The notes: generated by a model not told the origin, from the letters alone. A stretch of 64,000 nt of DNA from Ceriagrion tenellum (GCA_963169105.1 OY720636.1:78046123-78110122), one strand, 5' to 3'. Positions 21,320 through 31,520 are shown, counted from the first letter of the stretch. Made by a program: numbers and translations.

Positions 21320-21790
21320 AGTTAACTTTCGTTCGTTAATTTATGTACCTATCTGTTCGGCTATCCATCTCATTAATTTTATCGCTTTTGTTGGACCTTG
21401 AAATACAATGTGGCGTCAAAATGATATTTCTGAATCAGTTCTAAATTTCTTTAGCTAACTGAACCTAGCGTGCAGCCTCCGATTCCCCAGCGGCTCCAAA
21501 CCTAATCTCTCTAAAAGATAAGATACACACTATGTGCGCTCGTAGCAGTTTTCAACGAAGTGCGCAGCTTTCCTTAGTTTTATATTATTTTGGCTAAGCA
21601 TTTCTGTCCAGGGTCCCAAAAGCTCGCGGTGTGGCCTAATCAGAGCAAAGAAGCATCTGTCTTTTGCTTTTTCATTCAAGGACCTTCTTATTACACGCTT
21701 AACAAAACCTAGTTTGTTTAATTCTGTGCCGCAGATGTTTTTTATGTGGGTCTCCCACGACTTGTTTGAAGTTAAGGCAATCCCAGGGCA
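21320..21790 (-). pseudogene. CR1/jockey-like LINE fragment (family C2)
   Basis: Minus-strand reading gives SNKSWETHIKNICGTELNKL, GFVKRVIRRSLNEKAKDR and CFFALIRPH, then RKAAHFVENCYERT. After frame changes it gives traces of a WEPLETRRLHAR-type block. The same wording occurs in the plus-strand copy at 30,722-31,242, defining a second CR1-like family distinct from C1. Multiple stops make it a pseudogene. Confidence 0.75.
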
Positions 21791-22704
21791 TTTGACTCAA
21801 TCTGAGGTCTTTATGTTTACTGGACACTATGTTTACTAGGACTTTATGTTTACTTTACGGACTTTATGTATACGTACAACATTAATTACTGATGGAAGTA
21901 CAGCATTAATTACTGATTCAGAGGAACTCGCACTGATGCTTCTCCAACAATTATACTGACGTAATAAATAACTCGCCGCCATAACATCCCCGTCGCTCAC
22001 TCTGGGAGTGACGTCTGAAAACAGCTGCTGCCTCTATGTTCATCGTCGATCAACTTTCTTTTCCCTTCCTCAATCTTATCTGGCATAAAAAAACAACCTT
22101 GACCCTTCCGTGAACTCAGTGACACTGTGAGAACGCCTCATCGCCTTCCGCGCGATTTTGAAACGGCGATATGTTTGTAAACACGCCTCATTAGTTGTGG
22201 CATAATGAAGGGAGGCAGTTTGCAACATTGTTTTCTCGACTGCCTGTCGTGTTTTGACATAGTTTTGACGGCTCATTAAAGACCAGATAGCGGAATCAGC
22301 TGCGTCATACGAGTCGACGATTAATGATATTTCGGCTCCGAAGGAAGCTATTGATGCAATTACGGCGTGTTGAAGGTTAACGGTTGCTTTCATCTAGACG
22401 TTGAAAAAGACTGACGATAGTCAACAATCGAACGCGGCAGCCGGCGATCGCCAGGATGATTAATGAAATGAAACGCAGCCGAAAGCAGATTTCGGCGCAT
22501 GCGCAGCCAGTACGCGGACGTCGACGGTAAATAGATACGTAGCAACGGTAGCAACGTAGACGAGCGTCCATATAACGCCAACTCAGTTTGATTTTATGCC
22601 TTATTTTCTTGGTCTACGCTACTTTCATTGATGTTAGCGCCACTAATGATGTTTTCCTGACGTGACGTGGTCAAATTGAATTACGTATATTGCTGGAAAG
22701 ACAT
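21791..22704. other. Unassigned, with one possible open frame
   Basis: A minus-strand frame at 22,076-22,393 (105 codons, beginning MKATVNLQHAVIASIASFGA) is rich in Ala, Ser and Thr and free of low-complexity runs. It has no motif I recognise and no second copy in the window. 22,390-22,580 has overlapping frames in GC-richer DNA. Host-unique DNA is possible. Confidence 0.25.
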
Positions 22705-23325
22705 CACAAAGATGGGGTGAGCTCTTACGGCTAGACAGTTAAAATAAAACAAAGAAAGTCTCCAAAAGCCGGAAACAATTGGCACCCTTCGTCAGAAAAC
22801 ACCAAAATTACTGTGTTGGTATGCTGGGAAACCACAGTAGCGACCAACCACAGCCTGTCAACCAAGAATACCCCCCTGTGATGGTTTACGGGAATGTTAC
22901 TTCCTCGCCAGGGACCAAACACAGACGCATACCCACAGCCCAAATAGGATCCTTTGCAAGGGCTAATAGGACCCCGCTAAGGATGTTTGGGTTATAACCT
23001 GGGGTCCTTCACAGGGCTAATGAGACACCGCTAAGGATGCCCGGTTATTTACGCAAGCACACTCACAAGCACACAAAATCACTCACTCACACACACAAAT
23101 GGGCCTAACTTCTGGGAGAATCAGCTCTAAAAGAGCGTGGTCAAATCAACACAACAGGACGAGGGTGGGGGTCGAATACGCGTACTTCGGCTACAAAGTA
23201 GCCCGAAGCTTCAGCGAACCGAAGGTAATGCGTACTCCAACCTTGCGTTGACGTGACGCGTTACCTTCGGTGCCAATTGTTTACGGCTTTTGGAGACTTT
23301 CTTTGTTTTATTTTAATTTACGCGT
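22705..23325. mobile_element. Foldback MITE (family M1), arms separated by an insertion
   Basis: 22,705-22,905 carries the same block order as the MITE at 6483: GATGGGGTGAGCTCTTACGG, AGTCTCCAAAAGCCGGAAAC and TGTTGGTATGCTGGGAAACC. The opposite arm reappears inverted at 23,258-23,325 (GTGCCAATTGTTTACGGC, GGAGACTTTCTTTG). The intervening ~350 bases include a CA-rich tract (about 23,050-23,100) and DNA absent from the 6.5 kb copy, suggesting a later insertion or rearrangement in the loop. Confidence 0.65.
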
Positions 23326-23339
23326 ATTGCTCTTCATTT

Positions 23340-23520
23340 TTTCGGTTCGCCTCGATAAGGTCGGCCACTCAACAGACGACTACCGCCGGCTGTTTCACCA
23401 AGGCGCGTCGATCGCCGTCTACCGTCGGCCATCACCGTTAATCGAAAGCACCCAATATCTGTCCCACTTCGTGAAACCGGAAAATGCTATCCTACATCTA
23501 CAAGGTGCTTCAGCAGGATG
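23340..23520. repeat. Dispersed GC-rich repeat (family Y), copy 1
   Basis: CGCGTCGATCGCCGTCTACC and TTAATCGAAAGCACCCA match 27,950-28,160, where CGATCGCCGTTCTTAATCG and GAAAGCACCCA occur. The sequence is built of near-repeats of CGCCGTCTATCGCCGGC. Noncoding. Confidence 0.55.
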
Positions 23521-25640
23521 ATGCGTTAACTTCTTCGGGTGATCGGAGATGTGAGCACTTTTTAGCATTTTGAATGCAGTAGACCAAGGGTAGCACCCGA
23601 TTACTAACGAAGCAATGGCAGCGCTAAAAATGTACCAAACCTCAGAAGCAACATTGCATCCAGCGCTCTTTACCGTTGACACTGTAATAGCAGTGACCAA
23701 TAGCGTCTGGAGAGGACTGGAACTTGTAGTATCTGTCATGCATCAGCAAGGATTCTCTCTTTTAATCTTGCCAGTCATGCCTGTGGTGTCTTATTTTCGA
23801 GATCACGCCCGAATATTCGTGGAAATTTCGTCAATCAAGGGGACTGTACAACTCGGCCAAAAACGCCCTCTTAGTTCAGGCTTCTTTCGTAGCCTAGGAG
23901 AGAATTTCGCCTTCACCTCCATTCCCTGGCCCGAACAACAGCGCCACTGGTAGCACAGTGGAACATGCGTTGCAAGGGTTCAGGAGAATGCTTACTGTGA
24001 CGTTATAGTACACAACTTTCGACATTTTGATAATAATACTTAGAGGTGGAGGATTTTTATTTACAATAAGTGCATAGAATTTAAGAAATATACGTCGTAC
24101 GCGCCATGGCAATCACCTGATTTTCGACTAAGTTTCGTTTATTCCGCGGTCGAAATAGTTAGTAAAGGCGAAAAGTTACGACACTAGTTTAAAGTATTGT
24201 TATATATTCTGTAGTCTTATGCAAATATATTTGCATTAGGTATCTAAGCAGATTCATGAAATAAAAGCGGGTAGATGTATGCGGAAGCGTTCTTGGCCGT
24301 GGTGTACAACCTACTTAAATGCATTGCTGGTAGAATATGCAGTTTGTCCTACCTCTGTCGGCGAGCCCTGCTGTAAAATTATGTATCCTCTCTTTGAGAA
24401 AATACTGTGACCGAATTTTTGTTGCACTTATGTTGACCTTCCTAAAAACATTTGAAACGTTTTGCCAGTTATTTTTATAAAGTATCCTTTCTTTTTATTA
24501 AAACAATTCCTTGGCTTATTGTGTAAAAAAATCTTCATTAAATACTAAGGAAATTGCATTTGCGGTTCTGCAGGAATGTCGAGAATTCTTATTTTTATCT
24601 GAAGTTAGTTGCTTCGTGAGATAATGTCCTTATTGAGGTTCTGAAACCCTCGATAGTACATGGACAACTGAGCATATTCACTGAAGTGGTTTATAGCCCC
24701 TTTGTCTTAAAGTGACTGTAACAACATTCATGTTGCACATATACGTTTGCGATTGCCTCAAAGTTCTAATCGATGCAAAATTATTATGGTTTCAAAATCG
24801 TGGGGGAGTAGGGCTTTTGTCATAATAGCAGTGTGGAAAATGTGCATAATTTTGTGCGAATGTTTGGCACTGTGGCGCGAAGTGGGTCAACTTTTCGCTT
24901 CATTCTCCAATCCCCCACTGGGCATCGGCGACCTCTTGTCTCAGTTTCGTCACGGGAAGGTGACATGAATGAGAAAAGCATTCATTGCAAAAAGTTCGGT
25001 CCCCTTTAATCCTCAGCACCACCAATGGACTTAATTCTCGCGGATATTCCGTCTCGACCGATAGATTCACTTAGTGAAATACACGAGCGCGTCCCGGACA
25101 CGCGTTAAAAAAATTATTAATTATAAAGGAGAGACATATCCTTGAAGCTAAATATAAGACGGTAATAAATATTTCTCGAGTAATGTTATTAATGACAGGA
25201 ATATTAATTTATTTAAATCATAGTTATGCTCATAGTTCTTGTTATATTCGTGCATCTGATAATAAAATGAACCATAACTAACTTGAACTACAGTTAGTTA
25301 CTAAAATTGATTTCATTATCTTTTTATCCTTAGACTCATTCCTTATCATTAGTCTACACAGCTTTATTAGTAATATCGGCGTTATTAAATTTTTAAATAT
25401 GTAACCACCATCTATTGTAGCACGATATCTATAGTACATAAGAGGATTGTTTAAATTTACATCTACTGTATAATGATGTTATAAGCCAATATCTGGATTA
25501 CATAAAAAATGGTCATCTTGGCTCAGGTGATACTACTCTTTGAATTCGACTACAATTAAATGAAGATTTCACATTTGAATTCCTAGTAATGGCTATAATT
25601 TTATTAGGTTCATTTAATAGGATGCGATGAGTTTGATCAA
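23521..25640. other. Mostly unassigned, with one short dispersed repeat
   Basis: 23,837-23,900 (CAAGGGGACTGTACAACTCG, AAAAACGCCCTCTTAGTT) resembles 57,832-57,890 and its GGGGGCT start resembles the MITE end at 34,908. 25,100-25,640 is very A/T-rich. No gene was recognised on either strand. Confidence 0.35.
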
Positions 25641-25649
25641 AGGTAGACA

Positions 25650-25975
25650 ATGAACTTTTGGGAAAAGAATGGCTTTCCCCGGAATAATTATTGCATCAAA
25701 GAAAAGAAAATATCTAACGTAGAATCTATTAAATACTTAGGCGTCACCATTACTGAAGACATGTCATGGGGGAAACACATGAGGGAAATAACAAGAGTAG
25801 AAAACCGTAGATTAGGATTCGTAAAAAGGGTTCTAGGCAAATGCGATGAGAGAGTACGAGAAAGAAGCTATTTCACCCTTGTCAGGCCTCATTTAGAATA
25901 TGCCGCTAATATATGGGATCCGTACGAGGAAGGTTTGATAAAAGAATTAGAGCGCGTGCAAAGGAGATCCGGGAT
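25650..25975 (+). pseudogene. CR1/jockey-like LINE internal piece (family C1)
   Basis: Encodes WEKNGFPRNNYCIKEKK, ISNVESIKYLGVTITEDMSW, GKHMREITRVENRRLGFVKR and ERSYFTLVRPHLEYAANIWD, ending at ELERVQRRSG. About 105 codons are open from 25,650. It breaks off at 25,975 and is joined to a 65-base scrap of family X, then to a second C1 piece of a different subfamily at 26,046, so the whole is chimeric. Confidence 0.82.
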
Positions 25976-26045
25976 ATGGCATTCGTTTATCGCTGTTTGA
26001 GTCCCATAGGCATTCGTTGGTTTAATACATTGCATGAATTACAAT

Positions 26046-26890
26046 AATGATGCACTATAACGATAAGTTGGCTAGTGTGTCTGGACTGTTAGAAGAATTA
26101 GGATGGGAATCGCTATCACAGCGTAGATTAAATTATAGGCTTAACCTCGTAACTAAATTTCAGGAAAATCATTTCTCTGACGACGTAAAAATCATACTAT
26201 TAACCCCCTCATACCACGGCAGATTAGATCGCGCCAATAAAATTAGAGAGATAGATTGTAGAACCGATAGGTGTAAAATGTCACTAATAAATTCAGGCTT
26301 CACTTTGTGGAACCTCTCCATATCGGAAATCAAAAACTTTGAAGTAATGGTCCACTAATATTTTTATTATTTACGACCAGGGTAATGTCACGTAATGACA
26401 TCTTCAGGTGATCTGAAGATGTCATTACGTGACATAACGAAACCCGGGTTGTTAACAATAAAAATATTAGTGGACCATTACTTCAAAGTTTTTGATTTCC
26501 GGTACAAAATGTCATTTTTCCGCGTACCATTCGGGACCTAAACAGCTGTGATCGTCGTCATGAATAGTTCGAATTGTGACAGTAGGCAGACAGTAAATCT
26601 TTCTCTTTATATTCTCGACGTTCTTATTTATGCTTGATGTAAATATTGATGTTCTTATTTATGCATGATATTTTGAATCTGTAGTAGTAGTCCCCCTTGC
26701 ACGTTGGAACGATTGACGATAGAATGTTTCTTGGTTATTAGATTTTTAATTGGCGCTTTGCATGTGTGGTACGCGGGTTTCCATGTAATTTCGGTGTTCT
26801 ACCATATCATTCATGCATGCCTGGTGTGGAAGCACCCCCTGCCACTCACCCTTTGGGTGGCTTGCAAGGTATGACGTAGATGTAGATGTA
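26046..26890 (+). pseudogene. CR1/jockey-like LINE 3' piece (family C1), split by a palindromic insertion
   Basis: 26,046-26,283 encodes DKLASVSGLLEELGWESLSQ, RLNYRLNLVTKFQENHFSDD and REIDCRTDRCKMS. The copy resumes at 26,506 (AAAATGTCATTTTTCCGCG) and runs to the 3' hairpin (CCCTGCCACTC, CTTGCAAGG) and GATGTAGATGTA tail ending at 26,890. The subfamily is the one at 10.7 and 16.3 kb, not the one immediately upstream. The 222-base insertion at 26,284 is described separately. Confidence 0.82.
26284..26505. mobile_element. Palindromic insertion made of Penelope-type terminal sequence
   Basis: A target duplication AAAATGTCA occurs at 26,275-26,283 and 26,506-26,514. Between them, GGAAATCAAAAACTTTGAAG and TGGTCCACTAATATTTTTA on the left face their reverse complements on the right. 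The centre (about 26,395-26,420) reads CATCTTCAGGTGATCTGAAG. Each half carries a CTGAAGATG...GAAACCCGGGTT-type block like that of the Penelope-like repeats at 29 and 41 kb. I read it as two head-to-head terminal segments inserted together, or as a MITE that captured such a segment. Confidence 0.8.
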
Positions 26891-26939
26891 AATTCGAATC
26901 TAGTGTATAAATTCTCAAAGGAAACTTCCAGGAAGGTTC

Positions 26940-27287
26940 CAGGCTTGACTTTGTGGAAGTAATTCATGGTAACTTAAAACTTTGTATACTCCACTATAGG
27001 TTTAATAACACGACCCGGGTTTCGACACTTCTAGGTATAAATTCTGACAAAAATAATAATAATTATCTACTAAGAGATAAGTCATAACTTTAAATCAGAA
27101 GTTGTTTTGTATTTAAAATATTTCCAAGGAGAAATAAATAAGTACACAAGCAACAATGAGTCCTCCCACTAATATATTCGATGTTTATATTTTAAAAATT
27201 CTCCGTTTGCTGTCATGTGACCAAGATTCCACCGGATGCGATGCGATCCTATCGCAGGATCGATATTCTACTTGGAGGCGAAATAGA
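26940..27287. repeat. Penelope-type terminal scrap joined to family X repeat
   Basis: 26,940-27,035 contains CTTGACTTTGTGGAAGTAAT and ACGACCCGGGTTTCGACAC, the GAAAC block of the Penelope-like repeats (minus strand). 27,047-27,287 is a copy of family X (TACTAAGAGATAAGTCATAA, ATGAGTCCTCCCACTA). At 27,288 it runs without a stop into the CR1-like copy, producing a chance fusion frame of 172 codons from 27,156. Confidence 0.6.
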
Positions 27288-27288
27288 A

Positions 27289-27896
27289 AATTAGAATATG
27301 CCGCTAGTATATGGGATCCGTTCGAGGAAGGTATGATAAAAGAATTAGAGCGTGTGCAAAGGAGATCCGCAATGTTTGTTAAAGGCCGTTATGATAATTG
27401 TATAAGTGTTACGAATTTAATAGAAGAACTAGGTTGGGAATTACTACCAGAACGCAGGTTAAAATTTAGGTTCAACCTTTTAAGTAAATTCGAAACCGAT
27501 TTGTTCACAGATGATGTTAGATATATATTAATAGCCCCTGCGTATTATGCTAGGTTCGATCAGATTAACAAGATTAGAGAGATAGATTGTCGTACCGATA
27601 GATTTAAAATGCCATTTTTCCCGCGTGCCATAAGAGAGAACAATAGGCAGCGTATCAAAGGGATAGGTAGGTGAAATATAGTTAGAGTAGTCTGTAGTGT
27701 ATGATGCATGTAATAACAACCAATAATCCCTTTCTTATTATGTTGATACTAACCCTCTAGCTGCATGTGACCCTGTTCTCTAGCATGTCTCCATTAAACA
27801 TCCTAGTCACATGTCAATAGTGCATGTTTGGTGATCCACACCCCCTGCCAAACACCCTCGTGGTGGCTCGCAGGGTATTACGTAGATGTAGATGTA
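27289..27896 (+). pseudogene. CR1/jockey-like LINE, 3' fragment (family C1)
   Basis: Encodes LEYAASIWDPFEEGMIKELE, RVQRRSAMFVKGRYDNCISV, ELGWELLPERRLKFRFNLLS and EIDCRTDRFKMPFFPRAIRE, open to a stop at 27,674. The 3' hairpin (CCCTGCCAAAC, GGCTCGCAGGG) and GATGTAGATGTA tail end at 27,896. Close to the 18.8 kb copy in wording. Confidence 0.85.
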
Positions 27897-27929
27897 GAAA
27901 CCAGTATATTTTCCTCGCAAGTAGGTAGC

Positions 27930-28250
27930 AACCTCGGTCGATTACCATCACTATCGACGCCTACTGTCATAAGGTGCTGTCGAGTAGCGGCCTTAGACGG
28001 CGATCGCCACGCCGCGGTGCTTCCGATTTAGCGGAAAAGCCGTCTATCGCCGGCTATCGGTGGCTCTCCGCTATGAGGAGAGCCGAACAAAGCAAGATCG
28101 ATTTGCGCAACTGCCGTCTATCGCCGGCGATCGCCGTTCTTAATCGAAAGCACCCATAGAAGTCCGTGCTTATACATCGAAAGTTCGATTTTTATCGTCT
28201 TGCTAAGCTACTGTCGTGGAAGTATCATCCATGTGTAAACCCGCCTTTAC
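27930..28250. repeat. Dispersed GC-rich repeat (family Y), copy 2
   Basis: Contains several near-repeats of GCCGTCTATCGCCGGC and GATCGCC, then CTTAATCGAAAGCACCCAT and GTGCTTATACATCGAAAG. Matches 23,340-23,520 and, in its right part, 3386-3440. A noncoding repeat with local inverted symmetry. Confidence 0.55.
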
Positions 28251-28259
28251 AACACTTGA

Positions 28260-28600
28260 CACATATTTCACAATATTTTGACCCTATATGCTAAAATTTT
28301 TTTTTCATGAAAATATACATTTCATATCATTATAATAGCTGCAGACTAATATCAAGATGTCATCCCGAGTAAAAAATACACGCATTTACGTATGATATTC
28401 GATTAAATCTCGAATTCAACGCTGTAAACCCAAATCATTACAAGGCTTAAACTGAGAGGAATTTAAAAAATATGATTCCTGCATTGTATAGATTACTAAA
28501 TGAATTTTTTTCCAACGTACAACAATACGTACTTGAGAGTGGTCCAAAAATTGTTTTTCAACTTACTTGAAAAGTTATTAAAAAGGACAAACAACGGCTC
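28260..28600. repeat. Dispersed A/T-rich repeat (family Z), copy 1
   Basis: The order ATTTACGTATGATATTCG, CGCTGTAAACCCAAATCAT, GAGAGTGGTCCAAAAATTG and CTTGAAAAGTTATTAAAAAG is matched with substitutions at 43,360-43,610. Noncoding; class unknown. Confidence 0.6.
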
Positions 28601-29030
28601 ACGATGCGCGCCCTTACAACCTTAGGAGAAAAGTCTTCTACTAAATGGAAGACCTGCTCACCCATTCAAGGACTTGAGACTTCGGAGCATTGATTTGAGG
28701 AGATATGGAAGCTAAACCCCTCGGAGCACACAAGAGAATTTTATTTTCTGAATCCGAGTTGTCGTATTTTGTTTCGGGCAATACGAAGCGATGTTGTTAG
28801 GTCAAATTGTGGCTGCCAATTTTTCCACGATGTCCGATTTCACCACGCCTTCGGAACGATTACCTATATTTTTTGGTATTACTCTGACGTTTTGGTACTT
28901 CACGCACAGCGAATGGATAAAATATGTTTGATATTTCCATAAATAAATAAAAGTGACGATGTCACGACCTAATTTAACTTTTGTTCATGACGACCGACTC
29001 AACGTTTGTGACCTCCGCAATGTATTTACG
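28601..29030. other. Unassigned spacer
   Basis: No recognised gene or repeat. Its right end leads into the Penelope-like terminal region. Confidence 0.35.
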
Positions 29031-29037
29031 AGTTGCC

Positions 29038-29067
29038 GACCGGTTTCGGCTGTCAAGCCATCATCAG
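29038..29067 (-). ncRNA. Hammerhead-like ribozyme core in a Penelope-like terminal repeat
   Basis: Minus strand: CTGATGA, then T, then GGCT-TGAC-AGCC (a short stem), then GAAA, CCGG and TC. This has the CUGANGA and GAAA boxes and the short helix III (A-CC/GG-U) typical of the small hammerheads known from Penelope-like elements. Flanking TTGCT and GGCAA could form helix I with a bulge. One extra base sits between CUGANGA and helix II, which may weaken or abolish cleavage. Activity is not established. Confidence 0.5.
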
Positions 29068-29277
29068 GAGCAAAATTCTGTTTTAAATCATCTATGAACT
29101 TAATTAAAACTTAATTAAATACGTTCAATTAGATTAAATTTACACACCTAAATTAATAATCATTTATATAGGAAAAGAGAATTAATGGTTGAAGGCGTAA
29201 CTTTGTAGAATTACACTACTGACATGACTAAAAAGAGAGAACTCTTAGTATGTTCCACACTTAAAACTTGAATTCCC

Positions 29278-29316
29278 GACCCAGGTTTCGACTGCCTTGC
29301 AATCATTTTCAAAGGT
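29278..29316 (-). ncRNA. Degenerate hammerhead-like motif
   Basis: Minus strand: CCTTTGAAAATGATTGC, AAGGCAGTCGAAAC and CTGGGTC. The GAAA box, CCTGGG and GTC end are kept, but the CUGANGA box is altered to TTGAAAA. It lies upstream of the better core at 29,038, so this terminal region may have held tandem motifs. Confidence 0.4.
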
Positions 29317-29699
29317 ACATTATGTATGGTATGCGAGTTAATATATAGATCTGGGGAGGGGGGGTGAGGGAAGAAGTGGTTGGTTGACGTCAGAGACGTG
29401 CGTCACGGTCAGTGGGAGGTGGTGGGGGGAAAGGGGTATGGATAATAGGGGAGAGTGGAAGGGAAAAACACATTCATTTAGGAGATTCTCACTTATGTTT
29501 TTGGCAGCACTCAAAATTTCGAAATGTTCTAAGTAGTCCAATTTGGCTCCTGTCTTCTCAACATGTAGCACTTACGGCAAAAAGTCACTTAAATGGTCCT
29601 CTTCGATTAAATGTTTAGCAAAGGCTGATGAGATATCACCTTTCACCCAACACGTTCTATGTTCTCGTGCCCTTACTGAGATGGCTCGACCACTTTGTC

Positions 29700-29860
29700 C
29701 AATGTATGTCCAACAAGTTTAATGTTTCATTTTACACCCCAAAAACTTTGGGCAAATTGTTGTTCATCTCAAAGGACGAAGTGACACCTGTGAACAAAAG
29801 TGGTGTATACAAGATTAAATGTACTACTCCAAATTGTACTTCGAAAGGAGCCAACTTAAA
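29700..29860 (+). pseudogene. Penelope-like element, start of GIY-YIG domain, inverted
   Basis: Plus-strand codons read NVSFYTPKTLGKLLFISKDE and VTPVNKSGVYKIKC, the segment before and at the first GIY element (here GVY) of the Penelope endonuclease. The element should then continue on the same strand, but the sequence breaks off near 29,860 and the distal part is on the minus strand immediately to the left. The pair therefore looks like one copy whose 5' segment is inverted relative to its 3' segment. Confidence 0.75.
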
Positions 29861-30060
29861 GACTTATATAGATATTTTAATTTCGTTACTTACAATTTCT
29901 TTCATGTAAAACTATATTAATGCACCATTAATAATACAAAATTTAATTCGTGTGTCTCACAGCTGGTGAAATTGGAACGGATAATTCGAATATGGTCTCT
30001 ATTATGATTTCGGAACTATCCCGCTCGTACTACCTTAAATAGTATGGAAATATTAGGATT
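29861..30060. repeat. Dispersed repeat (family W), short copy
   Basis: AAAGACTTATATAGATATTT, CATGTAAAACTATATTA, CACAGCTGGTGAAATT and ATAATTCGAATATGGT match 37,858-38,010, and the sequence after that (CGGAACTATCCCGCTCGTAC) matches 38,178-38,205. The 37.9 kb copy has about 165 additional bases between these parts. An inverted piece is at 43,627-43,700. Confidence 0.65.
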
Positions 30061-30214
30061 AGAACCGCGAATAGGGGGGTAAGTATTATCGGCAAATGGC
30101 GATAATTCACTCTTCGATTGCCAGCACCAACAGGCGAGGAATTCTCATTATTCCTTTCTTATTTCCTTGAAAGGGAAAGAGTTTGTAACCTCGCTTTACG
30201 CAGCTTGCGCTCTT

Positions 30215-31520
30215 CCTTCCTGACATTCAAAAATCAGGTGGATCCGATAAGCAAGTTGACGCGATATTCCTTGATTTAAAGAAAGTATTCGACAAGGTTC
30301 CTCAAGAAACTCATTGCCAATTCGCACTCATGCGGACTATACCAAAAAATTGTGAACTGGACGTACTAAGTGATAGCACGAAAAAAATAGTCATTGACGA
30401 AATAAGCTTTTGTGTGGTTCAATTGACTTCCCACGTCCCGCAAGGAAGTTTGATCGGCCCTATTTTATTCATCATTTACACAATTCACCTAAGTTCTCGA
30501 GTTAGCAATACACTTAGGCCATTTTCAAGCCCTTCAGACATCACCTTGAAAGTGGCGAACAAGCCTTAGAGTTCTATCATCGAATCTTAACGATATAAAC
30601 TTTTGGTGCCAGGAGTGGAGGCTTGAAAAAAATCATTGTAAATGAATCACAGTAAACTTCTTGCGGAGTTAATCACACTGAGGGTGGGGTAATTATCAAG
30701 TCGTCGTGTCAGGTCAAATACATGGGGCTTATATTTACGTCAGAGATATCGTGGGGAACTCGCATACAAAACATATGCGGCACTGCGTTAAAGAAGTTAG
30801 GACTTATCAAGCGTATAATAGGAAGGTCTCCGGTTGAAATAGTAAAAGAGAGGTGCTACTTCGCTTTAGTTAGGCCACACCTCGGATACGCCGTGAGAAT
30901 TTGGGACCCTTGTCATAAAGATTTAACGAAAAAATAAATAAAATGCAAAGGAAAGCAGCGCGCTTCGTTAAAAACTGCTACGAGCGAACATATGGTAACT
31001 CACAGCTAATAGAAGGTTTAAGGTGGGAGCCTCTAGAGACTCGGAGGCTACACGCTAGGCTTAGATTGCTTGAAAAATACCGAAAAGGCATGTTTCATAA
31101 TGACATAGATAATATCGTTATGACACCGCACTACGTCTCTAGGTCTGACAGAAGCGATAAAACAAGAGGGATACATTGCCGAACAGACAGGTACATAAAC
31201 TCGATCTCTCCGCGCACAATTAGCAATTACAATAAAAACTGACCTCCACTAAAAACACTCCCATAATACACATCACCATTTCACCTCCCAAAACCTTACA
31301 TCGTGCCGAACATATTGGTATAAAAATTCTGTCCTCCCACGCCTAATATGTTATCATGAAAAATACTTAGCTCAACCACAAACAATCTACACTCCCATAA
31401 TACACTTCAACATTTCATCCCCCTGTAACATTCTCCGTTACACCTCTTCACGGCTGTTGTCATTACCCTCCCTGCCACCCACCAATGGCTTGTATGGTAG
31501 TAAGTGTATGTAGTGCAAGT
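30215..31520 (+). pseudogene. CR1/jockey-like LINE, RT remnant to 3' region (family C2)
   Basis: Begins with a decayed RT (30,215-30,720; SHVPQGSLIGPILFIIYTIH marks motif B, and the FADD region is lost). The tail follows: YMGLIFTSEISWGTRIQNIC, LKKLGLIKRIIGRSPVEIVK, ERCYFALVRPHLGYAVRIWD, a stop at 30,935, then MQRKAARFVKNCYERTYGNS, LRWEPLETRRLHARLRLLEK, MFHNDIDNIVMTPHYVSRSD and RTDRYINSISPRTISNYNKN with a stop at 31,240. The 3' untranslated stretch contains two near copies of CTCCCATAATACAC. Fragments of the same family lie at 21.3, 45.8, 49.2 and 58.6 kb. Confidence 0.85.

Larger units (their letters stand above)
29031..29650 (-). pseudogene. Penelope-like element, GIY-YIG distal part, C-terminus and terminal region
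   Basis: On the minus strand, from about 29,640, the frame reads KGDISSAFAKHLIEEDHLSD, FLP, a TAA stop at 29,570, VLHVEKTGAKLDYLEHFEIL and NISENLLNECVFPFHSPLL, ending near 29,338. This is the region after the GIY-YIG endonuclease in Penelope-like retroelements. Downstream come two copies of the GAAAC-type terminal motif, at 29,278-29,316 and 29,038-29,067. The missing RT and the in-frame stop make it dead. The more proximal endonuclease segment lies next to it on the opposite strand (29,700-29,860). Confidence 0.78.

Noticed and set aside
25100..25640. Possible nuclear copy of mitochondrial DNA
   Set aside because: It is very A/T-rich and has phrases that read plausibly with the mitochondrial code, but no recognisable run of a mitochondrial protein or rRNA could be followed.
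27156..27674. 172-codon protein gene
   Set aside because: The frame fuses a noncoding family X repeat to a 5'-truncated CR1-like copy; the first part is not conserved in other X copies.
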